Positions 33,029 through 42,433 of a stretch of DNA of 64,000 nt are shown in pieces; position 1 is the stretch's first letter; every line of letters starts with the position of its first letter. The stretch lies in contig CAJTRM010000004.1 in NCBI GenBank assembly GCA_910578865.1, forward strand, positions 100,880 through 164,879. The letters run 5' to 3'. This DNA is from an uncultured Dorea sp. Lineage in GTDB: Bacteria; Bacillota_A; Clostridia; Lachnospirales; Lachnospiraceae. The notes under the pieces are model-generated. The model worked only from the letters and a program-made list of their open reading frames with translations. It searched no databases and was not told where the DNA came from. Both the position numbers and the translations under genes were made by a program.

Positions 33029-34618
33029 ATGGGCTCCATAGCAGTAAAGGGCACAAGGTTTCCCTGTGGGAAGGGAACTCTTTTAAAAAATCTTCTTGAT
33101 GCCGGTATTTTTGTAGATAATCCCTGTAACGGGACGGGAATCTGCGGGAAATGCAAAGTGCGTATTCTTCAGGGAAAATGTTCTTTGATGTCAGAGACGG
33201 AGCGGCGCCTGCTGAGCGAGGAGGAAATTGCATCCGGAGTCCGTCTGTCCTGTATGGCAGAGGCTTTGGGGGAGGTGGAGCTTGAGGTTCTTCAGCAGGA
33301 CCGCAAAGGGAAAGTATTGACAAAGGGATATGTGCCGGATTTTAAAAAAGATACCTGTAAGAACGGATACGGAATCGTGATCGACATCGGTACGACAACC
33401 GTAGTTACGGCTCTTATAGACCTGACAGACGGAGCGGAGCTTTCCGCATCCTCTATGGTTAATGCCCAGAAGCATTTCGGCCTGGACGTCCTGACCAGGA
33501 TCACATATGAGTATGAGCATCCGGAGGACGGGGCGCGCAAATTACAGGAGGCTATTGTACATTCTGTCAATGAAATGATCAAGGAGGTCTGTGAAGATGC
33601 TGCGGTGAAGCCGGAGGAGATCTGTGAGATTGACGTGGCGGCGAACTGCACGATGATGCATATGTTTCTCGGTGTGGATGCCCGGCCGATCGGCAGGTCT
33701 CCTTACAGGCCTGTGTTTCTGGAGGCGAAAAGGCTTTTGGCAAAAGAGATCAGAATAGAGGCCGGAGAGGATACAGTGCTGTACTGCCTTCCTCAGGTAT
33801 CGGCCTATATCGGAGCCGACATTGTGGCAGGTGCCTATGTGTGCGGACTAAAGGAGACCCGGGAACATGTCCTGTTTATTGATATCGGGACAAATGGCGA
33901 GATCGTGTTGGCAAGCGGCGGGCGCCTGCTCTGCTGCTCATGTGCGGCGGGGCCTGCCCTGGAAGGGATGAATATCAGTTCCGGTATGCGTGCGGCGGAC
34001 GGCGCTGTGGAGGACGTAAGGATTACGGAGCAGGGAATTGAGCTTACGGCAATCGGAGGCGGAAGGCCCGAAGGAATCTGCGGAAGCGGGATTCTGGCCG
34101 TAGTCAAAGAGCTCCTCCGTACCGGGATTGTGAAAAAAACAGGAGTATTTGTAAAGAAGGACAGGCTTCCTGAGACGGATTACCGATATCCTATGATCCG
34201 CATGAACGGAACGAAACGGGAGTTTGTCCTGAATGAGGATCCTCTTTTGATCGTTACACAGGGGGATGTCAGGCAGGTGCAGCTTGCGAAAGGCGCAATT
34301 CTCTCAGGGTTTACTGCACTTCTTCAAAAGGCCGGGATTACGATGGAGGAGCTGGACAAGGTGATGATCGCAGGTCAGTTCGGTGCACATCTTCCGGTGG
34401 AATTTCTTGTGGGTACCGGGATTCTTCCGGAGGGAGTAAAAGAGAAACTTGTCTATGTGGGTAATTCTTCTAAGACGGGGGCGTATATGGCATTGATGTC
34501 CCGGACGGCAAAACAGGAGATCGAAGAACTGGCGGATAAAATGGAATATATGGAACTTGCGGAGACAGAGAATTATGAACGGATATTTACGGAAAGCATG
34601 ATTTTTCCGGAGTTTTAA
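33029..34618 (+). CDS. Reductive activator of corrinoid protein (RACo/RamA-type ASKHA protein)
   Basis: A 529-residue ATP-dependent protein that restores oxidised Co(II) corrinoid to Co(I). The N-terminal ferredoxin-like domain carries the 2Fe-2S ligands in DNPCNGTGICGKCKV plus Cys in RLSCMAEAL. It is followed by an ASKHA (actin/hsp70-like) domain with IVIDIGTTTVVTALIDL, LFIDIGTNGEIVL and GICGSGILAVV. ATG 33029 is 1 nt after the previous stop, so it is translationally coupled. Its presence shows that the upstream corrinoid protein works by methyl transfer with Co(I), not as a mutase. Confidence 0.93.
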   Translation: MGSIAVKGTRFPCGKGTLLKNLLDAGIFVDNPCNGTGICGKCKVRILQGKCSLMSETERRLLSEEEIASGVRLSCMAEALGEVELEVLQQDRKGKVLTKGYVPDFKKDTCKNGYGIVIDIGTTTVVTALIDLTDGAELSASSMVNAQKHFGLDVLTRITYEYEHPEDGARKLQEAIVHSVNEMIKEVCEDAAVKPEEICEIDVAANCTMMHMFLGVDARPIGRSPYRPVFLEAKRLLAKEIRIEAGEDTVLYCLPQVSAYIGADIVAGAYVCGLKETREHVLFIDIGTNGEIVLASGGRLLCCSCAAGPALEGMNISSGMRAADGAVEDVRITEQGIELTAIGGGRPEGICGSGILAVVKELLRTGIVKKTGVFVKKDRLPETDYRYPMIRMNGTKREFVLNEDPLLIVTQGDVRQVQLAKGAILSGFTALLQKAGITMEELDKVMIAGQFGAHLPVEFLVGTGILPEGVKEKLVYVGNSSKTGAYMALMSRTAKQEIEELADKMEYMELAETENYERIFTESMIFPEF

Positions 34619-34629
34619 GGAGAAAGCTT

Positions 34630-35026
34630 ATGGAATATTTCTCGGATCCGGTCACCTGTATGGATGTCATCAGCAAGAACCAGTCCGATCTGGAGTGACC
34701 TGGCAGATGCAGGATTGTTTTCGTTTAGTATCAATAACTGTGAAGACCTTTCTGCTGCTAAAGAGGCTGTCGGGGATAGGATGAGGATCGCGGGGAATGT
34801 CCCGCCTGTGGATGTCATGAAAGAGGGGAGTATTGATGAGGTGATCGAATCCCGCAAAGAGTGTATGAGGAAATGTGCCGATAACCCGGCAGGCTTTCTA
34901 TTAAATACCGGATGCCAGCTTCCCATCGGAACACCCAAGGCGAATGTAGAGGCATTTATTTATGCTGCAAGAAAATACGGGCGCGGTGCAAGGCTTGGCT
35001 GTATACCGAAGGGACTCGAGGAATAA
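34630..35026 (+). pseudogene. Decayed UroD-family methyltransferase
   Basis: A third paralogue reduced to fragments. An ATG at 34630 follows AAGGAGAAAG, but its frame closes at a TGA after about 23 codons. From about 34664 another frame encodes a good C-terminal third of an MtaA-like enzyme: SPIWSDLADAGLFSFSINNCEDL, GNVPPVDVMKEG and NTGCQLPIGTP. Where the zinc HxCG should be, the sequence reads as though one base has been lost. The barrel's first two thirds are missing, so the protein is not functional. Confidence 0.75.
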
Positions 35027-35160
35027 AGCAGCCGGCCCGGATCAAATTTTTTCTTCATTTTTAATTCCTTCTATATAAAAATACAAAAATATAGAGTATA
35101 ATGCAGTGATATACAAGCTGCTGTGCCTTGTTTTTATATGGAAGGAGGAAGAAATATTTT

Positions 35161-36528
35161 ATGGAAACAAATCTGACATCAGGAAGTGTGCTTAAGAATA
35201 TTGTTTCTTTTTCGCTGCCATACCTGTTATCCTACTTTCTGCAGACACTGTACGGAATGGCGGATCTGTTTATCATTGGACAGTTCAATGGTGTGGACAG
35301 TATTACGGCAGTTTCCGTCGGCAGTCAGGTCATGCATATGCTGACGGTTATGATCGTTGGCCTGGCTATGGGATCGACGGTCACTATCGCAAAAGCAGTC
35401 GGAGCCAGACAGTCCAGGGATGCTTCTGTGGCGGTAGGCAATACCATTACGCTGTTCATGGGGATATCTGTTATCGTTACAGCATTGCTTTTAATTCTTG
35501 TCGATCCGGTTGTGGCAGTCATGTCTACCCCCGCCGAGGCTGTCCGGGGGACTGTGGACTATCTTACCATCTGTTTTATAGGTATCCCGTTTATAACGGC
35601 ATATAATATTATCAGTTCCATCTTCCGCGGACTGGGGGATTCTAAAAGTCCGATGTATTTTATTGCAGTTGCCTGCGGGGCGAATATTGCCCTGGATTAT
35701 CTCTTTATCGGTGGTTTTCATTTTGGCGCGGCGGGAGCGGCTCTTGGCACTACATTGTCGCAGACCATAAGTGTTGTTGCTGCCCTTCTGGTAATTCAGA
35801 GGAGTAAGATCGGAATATCTATGAAAAGGACTGATCTCAGGCCTCAGAAAAAAACGATGGGGCAGATCTTGAAAATCGGAATTCCGGTCACCCTTCAGGA
35901 TGGGTTTATTCAGATTGCTTTTATCGTAATAACGGTCATTGCCAACCGCAGAGGGCTGAATGATGCCGCCGCCGTGGGAATCATAGAGAAGATCATCGGG
36001 ATCGTATTCCTGGTGCCGTCTACCATGCTGTCCACAGTTTCTGCGCTTTCTGCACAGAATATCGGGGCCGGGAAGCACGACCGGGCAGCATTGACCTTAC
36101 GGTATGCCGTCTTGATCACGGTGGGCTTCGGGGTGACAGTCTCTGTGGCGGCACAGTTTGTCAGCGGTTCCGTTGTGGAGATGTTTACCGGAGATAGGGA
36201 GGTAATCCGTTTGGGAAGCCAGTATCTGCGGGGATATATCTGGGACTGTATATTTGCGGGTATGCATTTTAGTTTCAGTGGATATTTTTGTGCTTACGGC
36301 ATGTCGGGAATTTCATTTTTACATAATGTGCTGTCTATTGTCTGTGTTCGTATACCTGGTGCGTTTCTGGCATCGAAATATTTTGCGGATACGTTGTTCC
36401 CGATGGGGCTGGCGGCTCCCGGAGGATCGCTGCTCTCTGTTGTTGTCTGTGTGATCGCATTTATATGGATGGCCCGCAGGTTTAGAAGGCAGGGATTTTT
36501 GGAAACTGGAGATCTTAAGGGGATTTAG
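35161..36528 (+). CDS. MATE family exporter
   Basis: A 455-residue twelve-helix exporter. N-terminal LKNIVSFSLPYLLSYFLQTLYGMADLFIIGQF and the GMAMGSTVTIAKAVGA-like loop mark the MATE fold; FRGLGDSKSPMYFIAVAC and the matching second half follow. ATG 35161 follows GGAAGGAGGAAG; the in-frame ATG at 35128 precedes that site. It stands after the methyltransferase operon, but AT-rich DNA and a likely separate promoter lie between. No specific substrate is indicated. Confidence 0.92.
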   Translation: METNLTSGSVLKNIVSFSLPYLLSYFLQTLYGMADLFIIGQFNGVDSITAVSVGSQVMHMLTVMIVGLAMGSTVTIAKAVGARQSRDASVAVGNTITLFMGISVIVTALLLILVDPVVAVMSTPAEAVRGTVDYLTICFIGIPFITAYNIISSIFRGLGDSKSPMYFIAVACGANIALDYLFIGGFHFGAAGAALGTTLSQTISVVAALLVIQRSKIGISMKRTDLRPQKKTMGQILKIGIPVTLQDGFIQIAFIVITVIANRRGLNDAAAVGIIEKIIGIVFLVPSTMLSTVSALSAQNIGAGKHDRAALTLRYAVLITVGFGVTVSVAAQFVSGSVVEMFTGDREVIRLGSQYLRGYIWDCIFAGMHFSFSGYFCAYGMSGISFLHNVLSIVCVRIPGAFLASKYFADTLFPMGLAAPGGSLLSVVVCVIAFIWMARRFRRQGFLETGDLKGI

Positions 36529-36546
36529 CCAGATTCAAGATTGTCC

Positions 36547-36575
36547 TTGATATGCGGAATGCACAAGAGTATAAT
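36547..36575 (+). promoter_or_regulatory. Promoter of the ferritin gene
   Basis: TTGATA (36547-36552), a 17-nt spacer and TATAAT (36570-36575). Confidence 0.75.
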
Positions 36576-36653
36576 AAACAGCGGGTTTTATTTATCCCGG
36601 TGCTTGTCTGGCACCGTATGAATCACATTTTTTAGAATCAGGAGGAAGGTAAA

Positions 36654-37163
36654 ATGAATGAGAAAGTATCGGCTTTATTAAATGATCAGATCAACAAAGA
36701 ATTTTATTCGGCATATTTGTATCTTGACATGGCAAATTTTTATGCTCAGAAAGGGTTGGACGGATTTTCCAACTGGTATGAGATCCAGGCTAAAGAAGAG
36801 CAGGATCATGCGATGCTGATGTATCAGTATTTACATAACAACGGTGAAACAGTTGTTTTTGAAGCGATTGCTAAGCCCGATAAGACATTTGAGACATTGA
36901 TGGATCCACTGACGGCAGGGCTTGAGCATGAGAAATATGTAACTTCACTGATCAATACAATCTATGAGGCGGCGCAGGAGGTACAGGATTTCCGTACAAC
37001 TCAGTTTTTAGACTGGTTTATCAAGGAGCAGGGAGAGGAAGAGAAAAACTCTATGGATCTGATCACGAAAATGGAACTCTTTGGAGACGATGCCCGCAGT
37101 CTGTATATGCTGAACAGTGAACTGGCGGCACGGGTATATTCAGCTCCTTCACTGGTGCTGTAA
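36654..37163 (+). CDS. ftnA: Ferritin (non-haem iron storage)
   Basis: A 169-residue four-helix bundle that oxidises Fe2+ and stores it in a 24-mer cage. The ferroxidase ligands are visible: Glu in NKEFYSAYLY (about residue 17), EEQDHAM (Glu and His in helix B), Glu in helix C (LEHEKY) and the Q/E region EQGEEEKNS in helix D. ATG follows AGGAGGAAGG. It is a single gene between its own promoter and a hairpin terminator. Confidence 0.95.
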   Translation: MNEKVSALLNDQINKEFYSAYLYLDMANFYAQKGLDGFSNWYEIQAKEEQDHAMLMYQYLHNNGETVVFEAIAKPDKTFETLMDPLTAGLEHEKYVTSLINTIYEAAQEVQDFRTTQFLDWFIKEQGEEEKNSMDLITKMELFGDDARSLYMLNSELAARVYSAPSLVL

Positions 37164-37204
37164 TTCCTATCTTACAGAGTGCTCATTAAGCAGATATATA
37201 CATG

Positions 37205-37249
37205 AAAGATCCCTTGTATTGATGTTGTTCAGTACAAGGGATCTTTAAA
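37205..37249 (+). terminator. Bidirectional hairpin after ferritin
   Basis: A perfect 14-bp stem (37205-37218 with 37233-37246), 14-nt loop, ending in TTT on either strand. It terminates ferritin and could also end a minus-strand transcript. Confidence 0.75.
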
Positions 37250-37430
37250 ATACTCCATCCATTGGATTATCCTCCTTATTCACTTGATATCTATCTGAAA
37301 CTATTATCTCAAATAGTGTTTTTCCTGATGATAAATGAACTATGCCATTGGACTATACCTCTTTCTCTGGATTTTTACTTGAATGATAAGCTTATGTTTT
37401 TGGTGGTCCGTCCTCCTTTGTTTTTGATAG
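37205..37430 (-). ncRNA. Candidate minus-strand small RNA with repeated SD-like motifs
   Basis: On the minus strand, TTGACT (37463-37458), a 17-nt spacer and TATGAT (37440-37435) form a plausible promoter. About 225 nt later the hairpin at 37205-37246 could end the RNA. In between are three purine-rich Shine-Dalgarno-like sites (complements of 37412-37419, 37358-37364 and 37271-37277), two of them followed by the near-identical TCCAATGG with only 2- and 5-codon frames. No protein-sized gene exists. No RNA family is recognised. Confidence 0.35.
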
Positions 37431-37463
37431 GTTAATCATACAATATTTATCTGAAAAAGTCAA

Positions 37464-37635
37464 TAATAAATTCAAAAAAAATAATAAAAAAAGAGAAAAA
37501 AATAAATTAAAAGAAAAAACAGATAATTAAAAAGAATTTTCTGGCATTATATACAGTGATTAGAATGGTAATATGAGGATACATACGATAAAATGTATCT
37601 TTGAAATTTAGGGATATTTATTTTTTATCTGGTTA
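37464..37635. other. Very AT-rich intergenic stretch
   Basis: Poly-A and poly-T-rich DNA between the candidate small-RNA promoter and the kinase promoter. No open frame or conserved motif is seen. It may act as UP-element-like DNA for divergent promoters. Confidence 0.5.
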
Positions 37636-37664
37636 TTGATTTCTAAAGCGGTGTCGATTATAAT
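37636..37664 (+). promoter_or_regulatory. Promoter of the hybrid kinase at 37692
   Basis: TTGATT (37636-37641), a 17-nt spacer and TATAAT (37659-37664). Confidence 0.75.
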
Positions 37665-37691
37665 GTGAACAGTGAAAGGTGGCACTCATAT

Positions 37692-40235
37692 ATGAAGAGA
37701 AAAACAAAGCAATTTTTGTTAACCAGTGCAATAGGCATGATTATTCTTGGCACAATTGTTTTTTTAAGGTTATCTGCAATTATGTCTGATAAAAGTGAAT
37801 CGACGCTTAACAATGTCAGTGAGACTTATATGTCAGGGATCAATGAGCAGCTGCAGAGGAAATTTGAGGCGGTTATTGAGTTGAACTTGCAGCAGGTAGG
37901 GGGAGTTGTAGGCCAGATTGCGGAACAAAATCTTATATATAGCGAGGAATTGAGGGACGAGCTGGCGTTATGTGCAAAGATCAGAGATTTTTCTTTTATG
38001 GCGCTGTATAAAAAGGACGGAACGTCAGATGTTATTTACGGAGAGGCTCTGCAGGCAAATGAAACAGGCACATTTTTAGAAATGCTGAAACAGGAAAGCA
38101 TAAAGGTCAGCAGTGGATTCAATGTAAAGGGAGAAAAGCTTTTTCTGATTGCAGTTGATGCACGTTATCCGATGAAAGACGGTCAGACCAGTGATATGCT
38201 TGTGGCCGGAATGCCTGTGGACTTTCTGGAAGAGCTGCTCAATCTGGATGAAGAGGGCACCGACTTTTTTTCTCATATTATTGATGAAAACGGAAACTTC
38301 GTGATCCGAAGCAGCGAAGCGTTCAGAGACAGTTATTTTGACCGAATCGACGCGGTTTTTGATGTGCATAAAGGGAAAACCCCTGAACAGTATAAGGCAG
38401 AGTTAAAAGAAGCCATAGAGACGGAGCAGGCGTTTAGTTCCTGTGCGATGATCGAAGGAAAGCACCGGTATATTTACTGTACGAAGCTGGAGGGTGCCAG
38501 CTGGTATCTTCTCTCGGTTATGCCGTATGGAACTCTGGATGAGGCAACGAACAGTCTGGACCGTCAGAGGCAGACCCAGATGGTAACCGCAGGTGCAATT
38601 ATACTCGGGGGCTTCCTGATCGTATTTGTTCTGTATTACCGGATGTCCCAAAAGCAGTTAAGAGCATTATACCAGGCAAAAAGGGAAGCGGATAAGGCCA
38701 ACCAGGCGAAGAGCGAGTTCCTGTCCAGCATGAGCCATGATATCCGCACACCGATGAATGGCATCGTAGGTATGACGGCGATTGCACAGACGAATATAGG
38801 AGATCCTGTCAGGGTGAGGGATTGCCTGGCAAAAATTTCCCTGTCGAGCAGACATTTACTTGGACTTATCAATGATGTGCTTGATATGTCCAAAATAGAG
38901 AGCGGAAAGCTGACGCTTAACATGAACATTGTCTCCCTCAGGGAAATTATGGATAGTATTGTGAATATTGCTCAGCCTCAGGTGAAATCCAAGGATCAGA
39001 ATTTTGACGTTTTTATTCAGAATATTCAGATTGAGGATGTTTATTGTGACAGTGTCAGGATCAATCAGGTATTGATCAATCTTCTGTCTAATGCGATTAA
39101 GTTTACTCCGAAGGGAGGAAACATTAATATTTATCTGGAGCAGGAGGATTCTCCGAAGGGCGATAATTTTGTAAGGTGTCATTTCCGGGTAAAGGATAAT
39201 GGAATCGGAATGACGCCGGAGTTCCAGCAGATTATTTTTGAGAGCTTTTCCAGAGAGGAAAAGCAGCAGGTAAATAAGACGGAAGGAACCGGCCTTGGAA
39301 TGGCAATTACAAAGGCGATCGTTGATGTTATGGAGGGGGATATCATCCTGAACAGTGCACCGGATCAGGGAAGTGAATTCCATATTATCCTGGATTTGGA
39401 AAGAGCGGTCGTGCAGGAAGTGGACATGGTTCTTCCGCCGTGGAAAATGCTGGTAGTAGACGATGATGAGGATATATGCTTAAGCGCGGTCTCTGCCCTG
39501 GAGAAAATAGGGATAACCGCTGACTGGGCAGTGGGCGGAAGGAAAGCAGTACAGATGGTAAGACATCACCATGAACGGGGAGAGGATTACCAGATCATAC
39601 TTCTGGACTGGAAGATGCCGGATATGGATGGAAGGCAGACGGCAAGGGAGATGCGGAAATATCTGGGAGCAGATATCCCGATTATTATCATCTCTGCCTA
39701 TGACTGGAATGATATTGAAGAAGAGGCTAGGATGGTAGGCGCGCAGGGATTTATTTCAAAGCCGTTGTTTAAATCTAATCTGTTCAAGGGACTCAGCGTT
39801 TACATGCTTGAGGAGCAGGAGACAGAAAAGAAAGAGCAGGAGGAGACTCAGGAATTTGTCGGTAAAAGGGTTCTTTTAGCGGAGGATAATGATTTGAACT
39901 GGGAGATTGCCGAGGATATCCTTTCGGAAGAAGGATTTGAAGTGGAGCGGGCGGAAGACGGAAAGATATGTGTGGATAAGTTCAGTCAGTCAGAGGAAGG
40001 GTTCTACGATGCAGTCCTGATGGATATCCGGATGCCGGTTATGAATGGATATGAAGCAGCAGAAGCTATCCGGGCTCTTGACCGCTCAGATAAGGGTCTG
40101 CCGATTATAGCGATGTCTGCCGATGCGTTTGCGGAGGATATCCAGCATAGTCTGGATTCCGGTATGGATGAACATATAGCAAAACCGATTGATATTGGCC
40201 GTCTGATGCAGCTTTTAAGAGAATATTTGCAATAA
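37692..40235 (+). CDS. Hybrid sensor histidine kinase with two receiver domains
   Basis: An 847-residue membrane kinase. One helix near residues 8-28 and another near 295-315 flank an extracellular sensor of about 265 residues, probably Cache-like. HisKA has His349 (FLSSMSHDIRTPMN), the ATPase domain ends GTGLGMAITKAIVDVMEG. The first receiver has Asp639 (LLDWKMP) and the second Asp778 (LMDIRMP). ATG 37692 follows GAAAGGTGG; a GTG at 37665 coincides with the promoter and cannot be used. No Hpt or output protein is encoded alongside. The next gene is a PilZ protein, which hints at a c-di-GMP-linked output. Confidence 0.93.
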   Translation: MKRKTKQFLLTSAIGMIILGTIVFLRLSAIMSDKSESTLNNVSETYMSGINEQLQRKFEAVIELNLQQVGGVVGQIAEQNLIYSEELRDELALCAKIRDFSFMALYKKDGTSDVIYGEALQANETGTFLEMLKQESIKVSSGFNVKGEKLFLIAVDARYPMKDGQTSDMLVAGMPVDFLEELLNLDEEGTDFFSHIIDENGNFVIRSSEAFRDSYFDRIDAVFDVHKGKTPEQYKAELKEAIETEQAFSSCAMIEGKHRYIYCTKLEGASWYLLSVMPYGTLDEATNSLDRQRQTQMVTAGAIILGGFLIVFVLYYRMSQKQLRALYQAKREADKANQAKSEFLSSMSHDIRTPMNGIVGMTAIAQTNIGDPVRVRDCLAKISLSSRHLLGLINDVLDMSKIESGKLTLNMNIVSLREIMDSIVNIAQPQVKSKDQNFDVFIQNIQIEDVYCDSVRINQVLINLLSNAIKFTPKGGNINIYLEQEDSPKGDNFVRCHFRVKDNGIGMTPEFQQIIFESFSREEKQQVNKTEGTGLGMAITKAIVDVMEGDIILNSAPDQGSEFHIILDLERAVVQEVDMVLPPWKMLVVDDDEDICLSAVSALEKIGITADWAVGGRKAVQMVRHHHERGEDYQIILLDWKMPDMDGRQTAREMRKYLGADIPIIIISAYDWNDIEEEARMVGAQGFISKPLFKSNLFKGLSVYMLEEQETEKKEQEETQEFVGKRVLLAEDNDLNWEIAEDILSEEGFEVERAEDGKICVDKFSQSEEGFYDAVLMDIRMPVMNGYEAAEAIRALDRSDKGLPIIAMSADAFAEDIQHSLDSGMDEHIAKPIDIGRLMQLLREYLQ

Positions 40236-40286
40236 TTACTGATCGGGGCTTCCATCGGAGGCCCCGGTTTCAGGAGGGCAGGATTT

Positions 40287-40889
40287 ATGGTTTTAAGTAA
40301 CTGTACAGTATGTTCTGTTTGCGGTTCGGATCCTTCGACTCAGAAAAGAATCCGGGTACAATGTGTCGGAGACAGGATTATATTATATTTGAAAAGAGAA
40401 AATGAGCTGTCAGGTTCAGAGAAGGTAAGAATAGACTTTTATGATGAACAGATCGGCTGCATAAAGGCGGATTGTGAACTTATTATCCGGAAAAATAATG
40501 ATCTGTCCGATCAGGAGCCGTGGATTGCAGACTGTGAGATCTTGGAAGTAGTTGAGATAGCTCAGTCACGAAGGAATCTGCGGGCAAAGGTAGCTAATGA
40601 GATCACGCTTACATCCTTTCGGCAGGGAGATTTTGAGGGAGACATTCAGAATATCAGTGTGGATGGTCTGTATTTTATTACAAAAACAAGACTCGAATGT
40701 GATGATACAATTGAATTTTGTTATACATTTGTGGAAAGGGAGTACCGTTTGAAGGCAATTGTCCTGAGAGAAGAAAATTTCCGTGACGGACGCTACGGCT
40801 ATGGATGCCAGATTACGGAGTTTCCGCAGGAAGCCAAAAGAGATGTACAGCTGTATATATTTAAGAGACAACAGGGCAGGATATGGTAA
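40287..40889 (+). CDS. PilZ domain c-di-GMP receptor
   Basis: A 200-residue cytoplasmic protein with a C-terminal PilZ domain. The c-di-GMP motifs are intact: QSRRNLRAKV (RxxxR) near residue 93 and NISVDGLYF ((D/N)xSxxG) near residue 125. The N-terminal half resembles the YcgR/flagellar-brake-type N domain. It starts 51 nt after the kinase stop with GGAGGGC upstream, so it is probably co-transcribed and may link kinase signalling to motility or surface traits. Confidence 0.88.
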   Translation: MVLSNCTVCSVCGSDPSTQKRIRVQCVGDRIILYLKRENELSGSEKVRIDFYDEQIGCIKADCELIIRKNNDLSDQEPWIADCEILEVVEIAQSRRNLRAKVANEITLTSFRQGDFEGDIQNISVDGLYFITKTRLECDDTIEFCYTFVEREYRLKAIVLREENFRDGRYGYGCQITEFPQEAKRDVQLYIFKRQQGRIW

Positions 40890-40974
40890 TATGTTTACTG
40901 TATTCGTCCTTTTTATTTTGTGATTTTTACTGATTCCTTAACTTTATTTTAAAAATTTTTCTCTGAAATTAAGC

Positions 40975-41003
40975 TTGAAGATATGGGTGTATTTCTGTAT
41001 AAT
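40975..41003 (+). promoter_or_regulatory. Promoter of the MATE gene at 41047
   Basis: TTGAAG (40975-40980), a 17-nt spacer and TATAAT (40998-41003). Confidence 0.7.
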
Positions 41004-41046
41004 AGAAAAAGTTTTGTTTTAAAACATAAAAAGAAGGAGGATATAC

Positions 41047-42429
41047 ATGGAAAGAGATATGACAACCGGCAAACCTTCGAAGGCAATTTTGAGTTTTACG
41101 ATACCTATATTTATCGGGAATATATTCCAACAGCTTTACAGTATGGTGGATACGGTGATTGTTGGTAAGTTTGTAGGGAATGAGGCGCTGGCGGCCGTGG
41201 GTTCCTGCGGAACATTGATGTTTTTGATCCTGGGTTTTCTGGTTGGGCTGACAGCAGGCTTTACCGTAGTTACGGCCCAGCATTATGGGGCGGGAAATTT
41301 GAAAGCTGTGCGGCAGTCTGTGGTATCGGGGGCTGTCTTGTCGGGAATTGTGTCCGTAGTGCTCACAGTGGCAAGTATGCTTCTTATGAAAGATATCCTG
41401 CGCTGGATGAATACTCCTGCGGATATGTACCGGGAGGCCTATGGATACATTATGGTAATCTGCGGCGGCATTGTGGCGCAGGTGTTTTATAATTTCCTTG
41501 CGGGTATTTTAAGGGCGCTGGGAGACAGTAAAAATCCGTTATATTTTTTGATTTGTGCTGCAATCCTTAATATGGTATTAGATCTTATATTCATAGTAGG
41601 ATTTCATATGGGAGCAGAAGGAGCGGCCTATGCCACAGTAATTTCCCAGGGTATTTCCGGCCTTTTATGCCTCATCTATATTATCAGGAAGGTGCCGGAA
41701 CTTCATCCGGAGAGAGAGGACTGGAAGGTGAACCGGGATCTGGCAAAATGGCAGATGGGAATCGGGATTCCTATGGCTTTTCAATTTTCCATTACAGCAG
41801 TAGGTACCATAGTCGTCCAGGCAGCGTTAAACATCCTGGGATCTGCGGCTGCAGCCGGATTTGCAGCGGCAAGCAAGATTGAGCAGATTGTGACACAGGC
41901 CTATGTTGCGATCGGAACGACGATGGCGACCTATTGCGCACAGAATATGGGAGCCGGTAAAATCGGCAGGATCCGCAGCGGAATCAGAAGTGCCACTGTT
42001 ATGGGCGTCGTTTATGCGGTTATAACAGGAATCCTTATTTTCTTCGGCGGAAAATATATGACAACGCTGTTTGTGTCTGAGAATCTGAATCAGATTATGG
42101 ATTATGTAGATATTTATCTGAAATGTGTGGGGGTTTCTTTTATTCCTCTGGTATTTGTGAATCTGTACCGCAGCGGGCTTCAGGGAATGGGGTTCGGCCT
42201 GCTTCCCATGACTGCCGGTATTGCAGAGCTGGTTGGCAGAAGCGGGGCGGCGCTGATTGCGTCAGGCTTCGGAAGTTATGTGGGGATCTGTCTTGCAAGT
42301 CCCGCTGCCTGGATACTGGCAGGGGCGCTTTTGGTCTGCATGTATATTACAATTATGAAAAGATACCCTGAGGAAACAGAAGAAATGGAAGAAGATCAGG
42401 CGCCTGTATTGAAATATGACGTAAACTAA
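41047..42429 (+). CDS. MATE family exporter
   Basis: A 460-residue MATE transporter, third in the window. It starts MERDMTTGKPSKAILSFTIP and shows NIFQQLYSMVDTVIVGKFVG, typical of the clostridial NorM/DinF-like branch, and GILRALGDSKNPLYFL in the first half. ATG 41047 follows AAGGAGGATATAC. It has its own promoter. The substrate is unknown. Confidence 0.92.
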   Translation: MERDMTTGKPSKAILSFTIPIFIGNIFQQLYSMVDTVIVGKFVGNEALAAVGSCGTLMFLILGFLVGLTAGFTVVTAQHYGAGNLKAVRQSVVSGAVLSGIVSVVLTVASMLLMKDILRWMNTPADMYREAYGYIMVICGGIVAQVFYNFLAGILRALGDSKNPLYFLICAAILNMVLDLIFIVGFHMGAEGAAYATVISQGISGLLCLIYIIRKVPELHPEREDWKVNRDLAKWQMGIGIPMAFQFSITAVGTIVVQAALNILGSAAAAGFAAASKIEQIVTQAYVAIGTTMATYCAQNMGAGKIGRIRSGIRSATVMGVVYAVITGILIFFGGKYMTTLFVSENLNQIMDYVDIYLKCVGVSFIPLVFVNLYRSGLQGMGFGLLPMTAGIAELVGRSGAALIASGFGSYVGICLASPAAWILAGALLVCMYITIMKRYPEETEEMEEDQAPVLKYDVN

Positions 42430-42433
42430 TATA

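Noticed and set aside
37665..37691. GTG start for the hybrid kinase
   Set aside because: It begins directly after the -10 box, before the expected transcription start.
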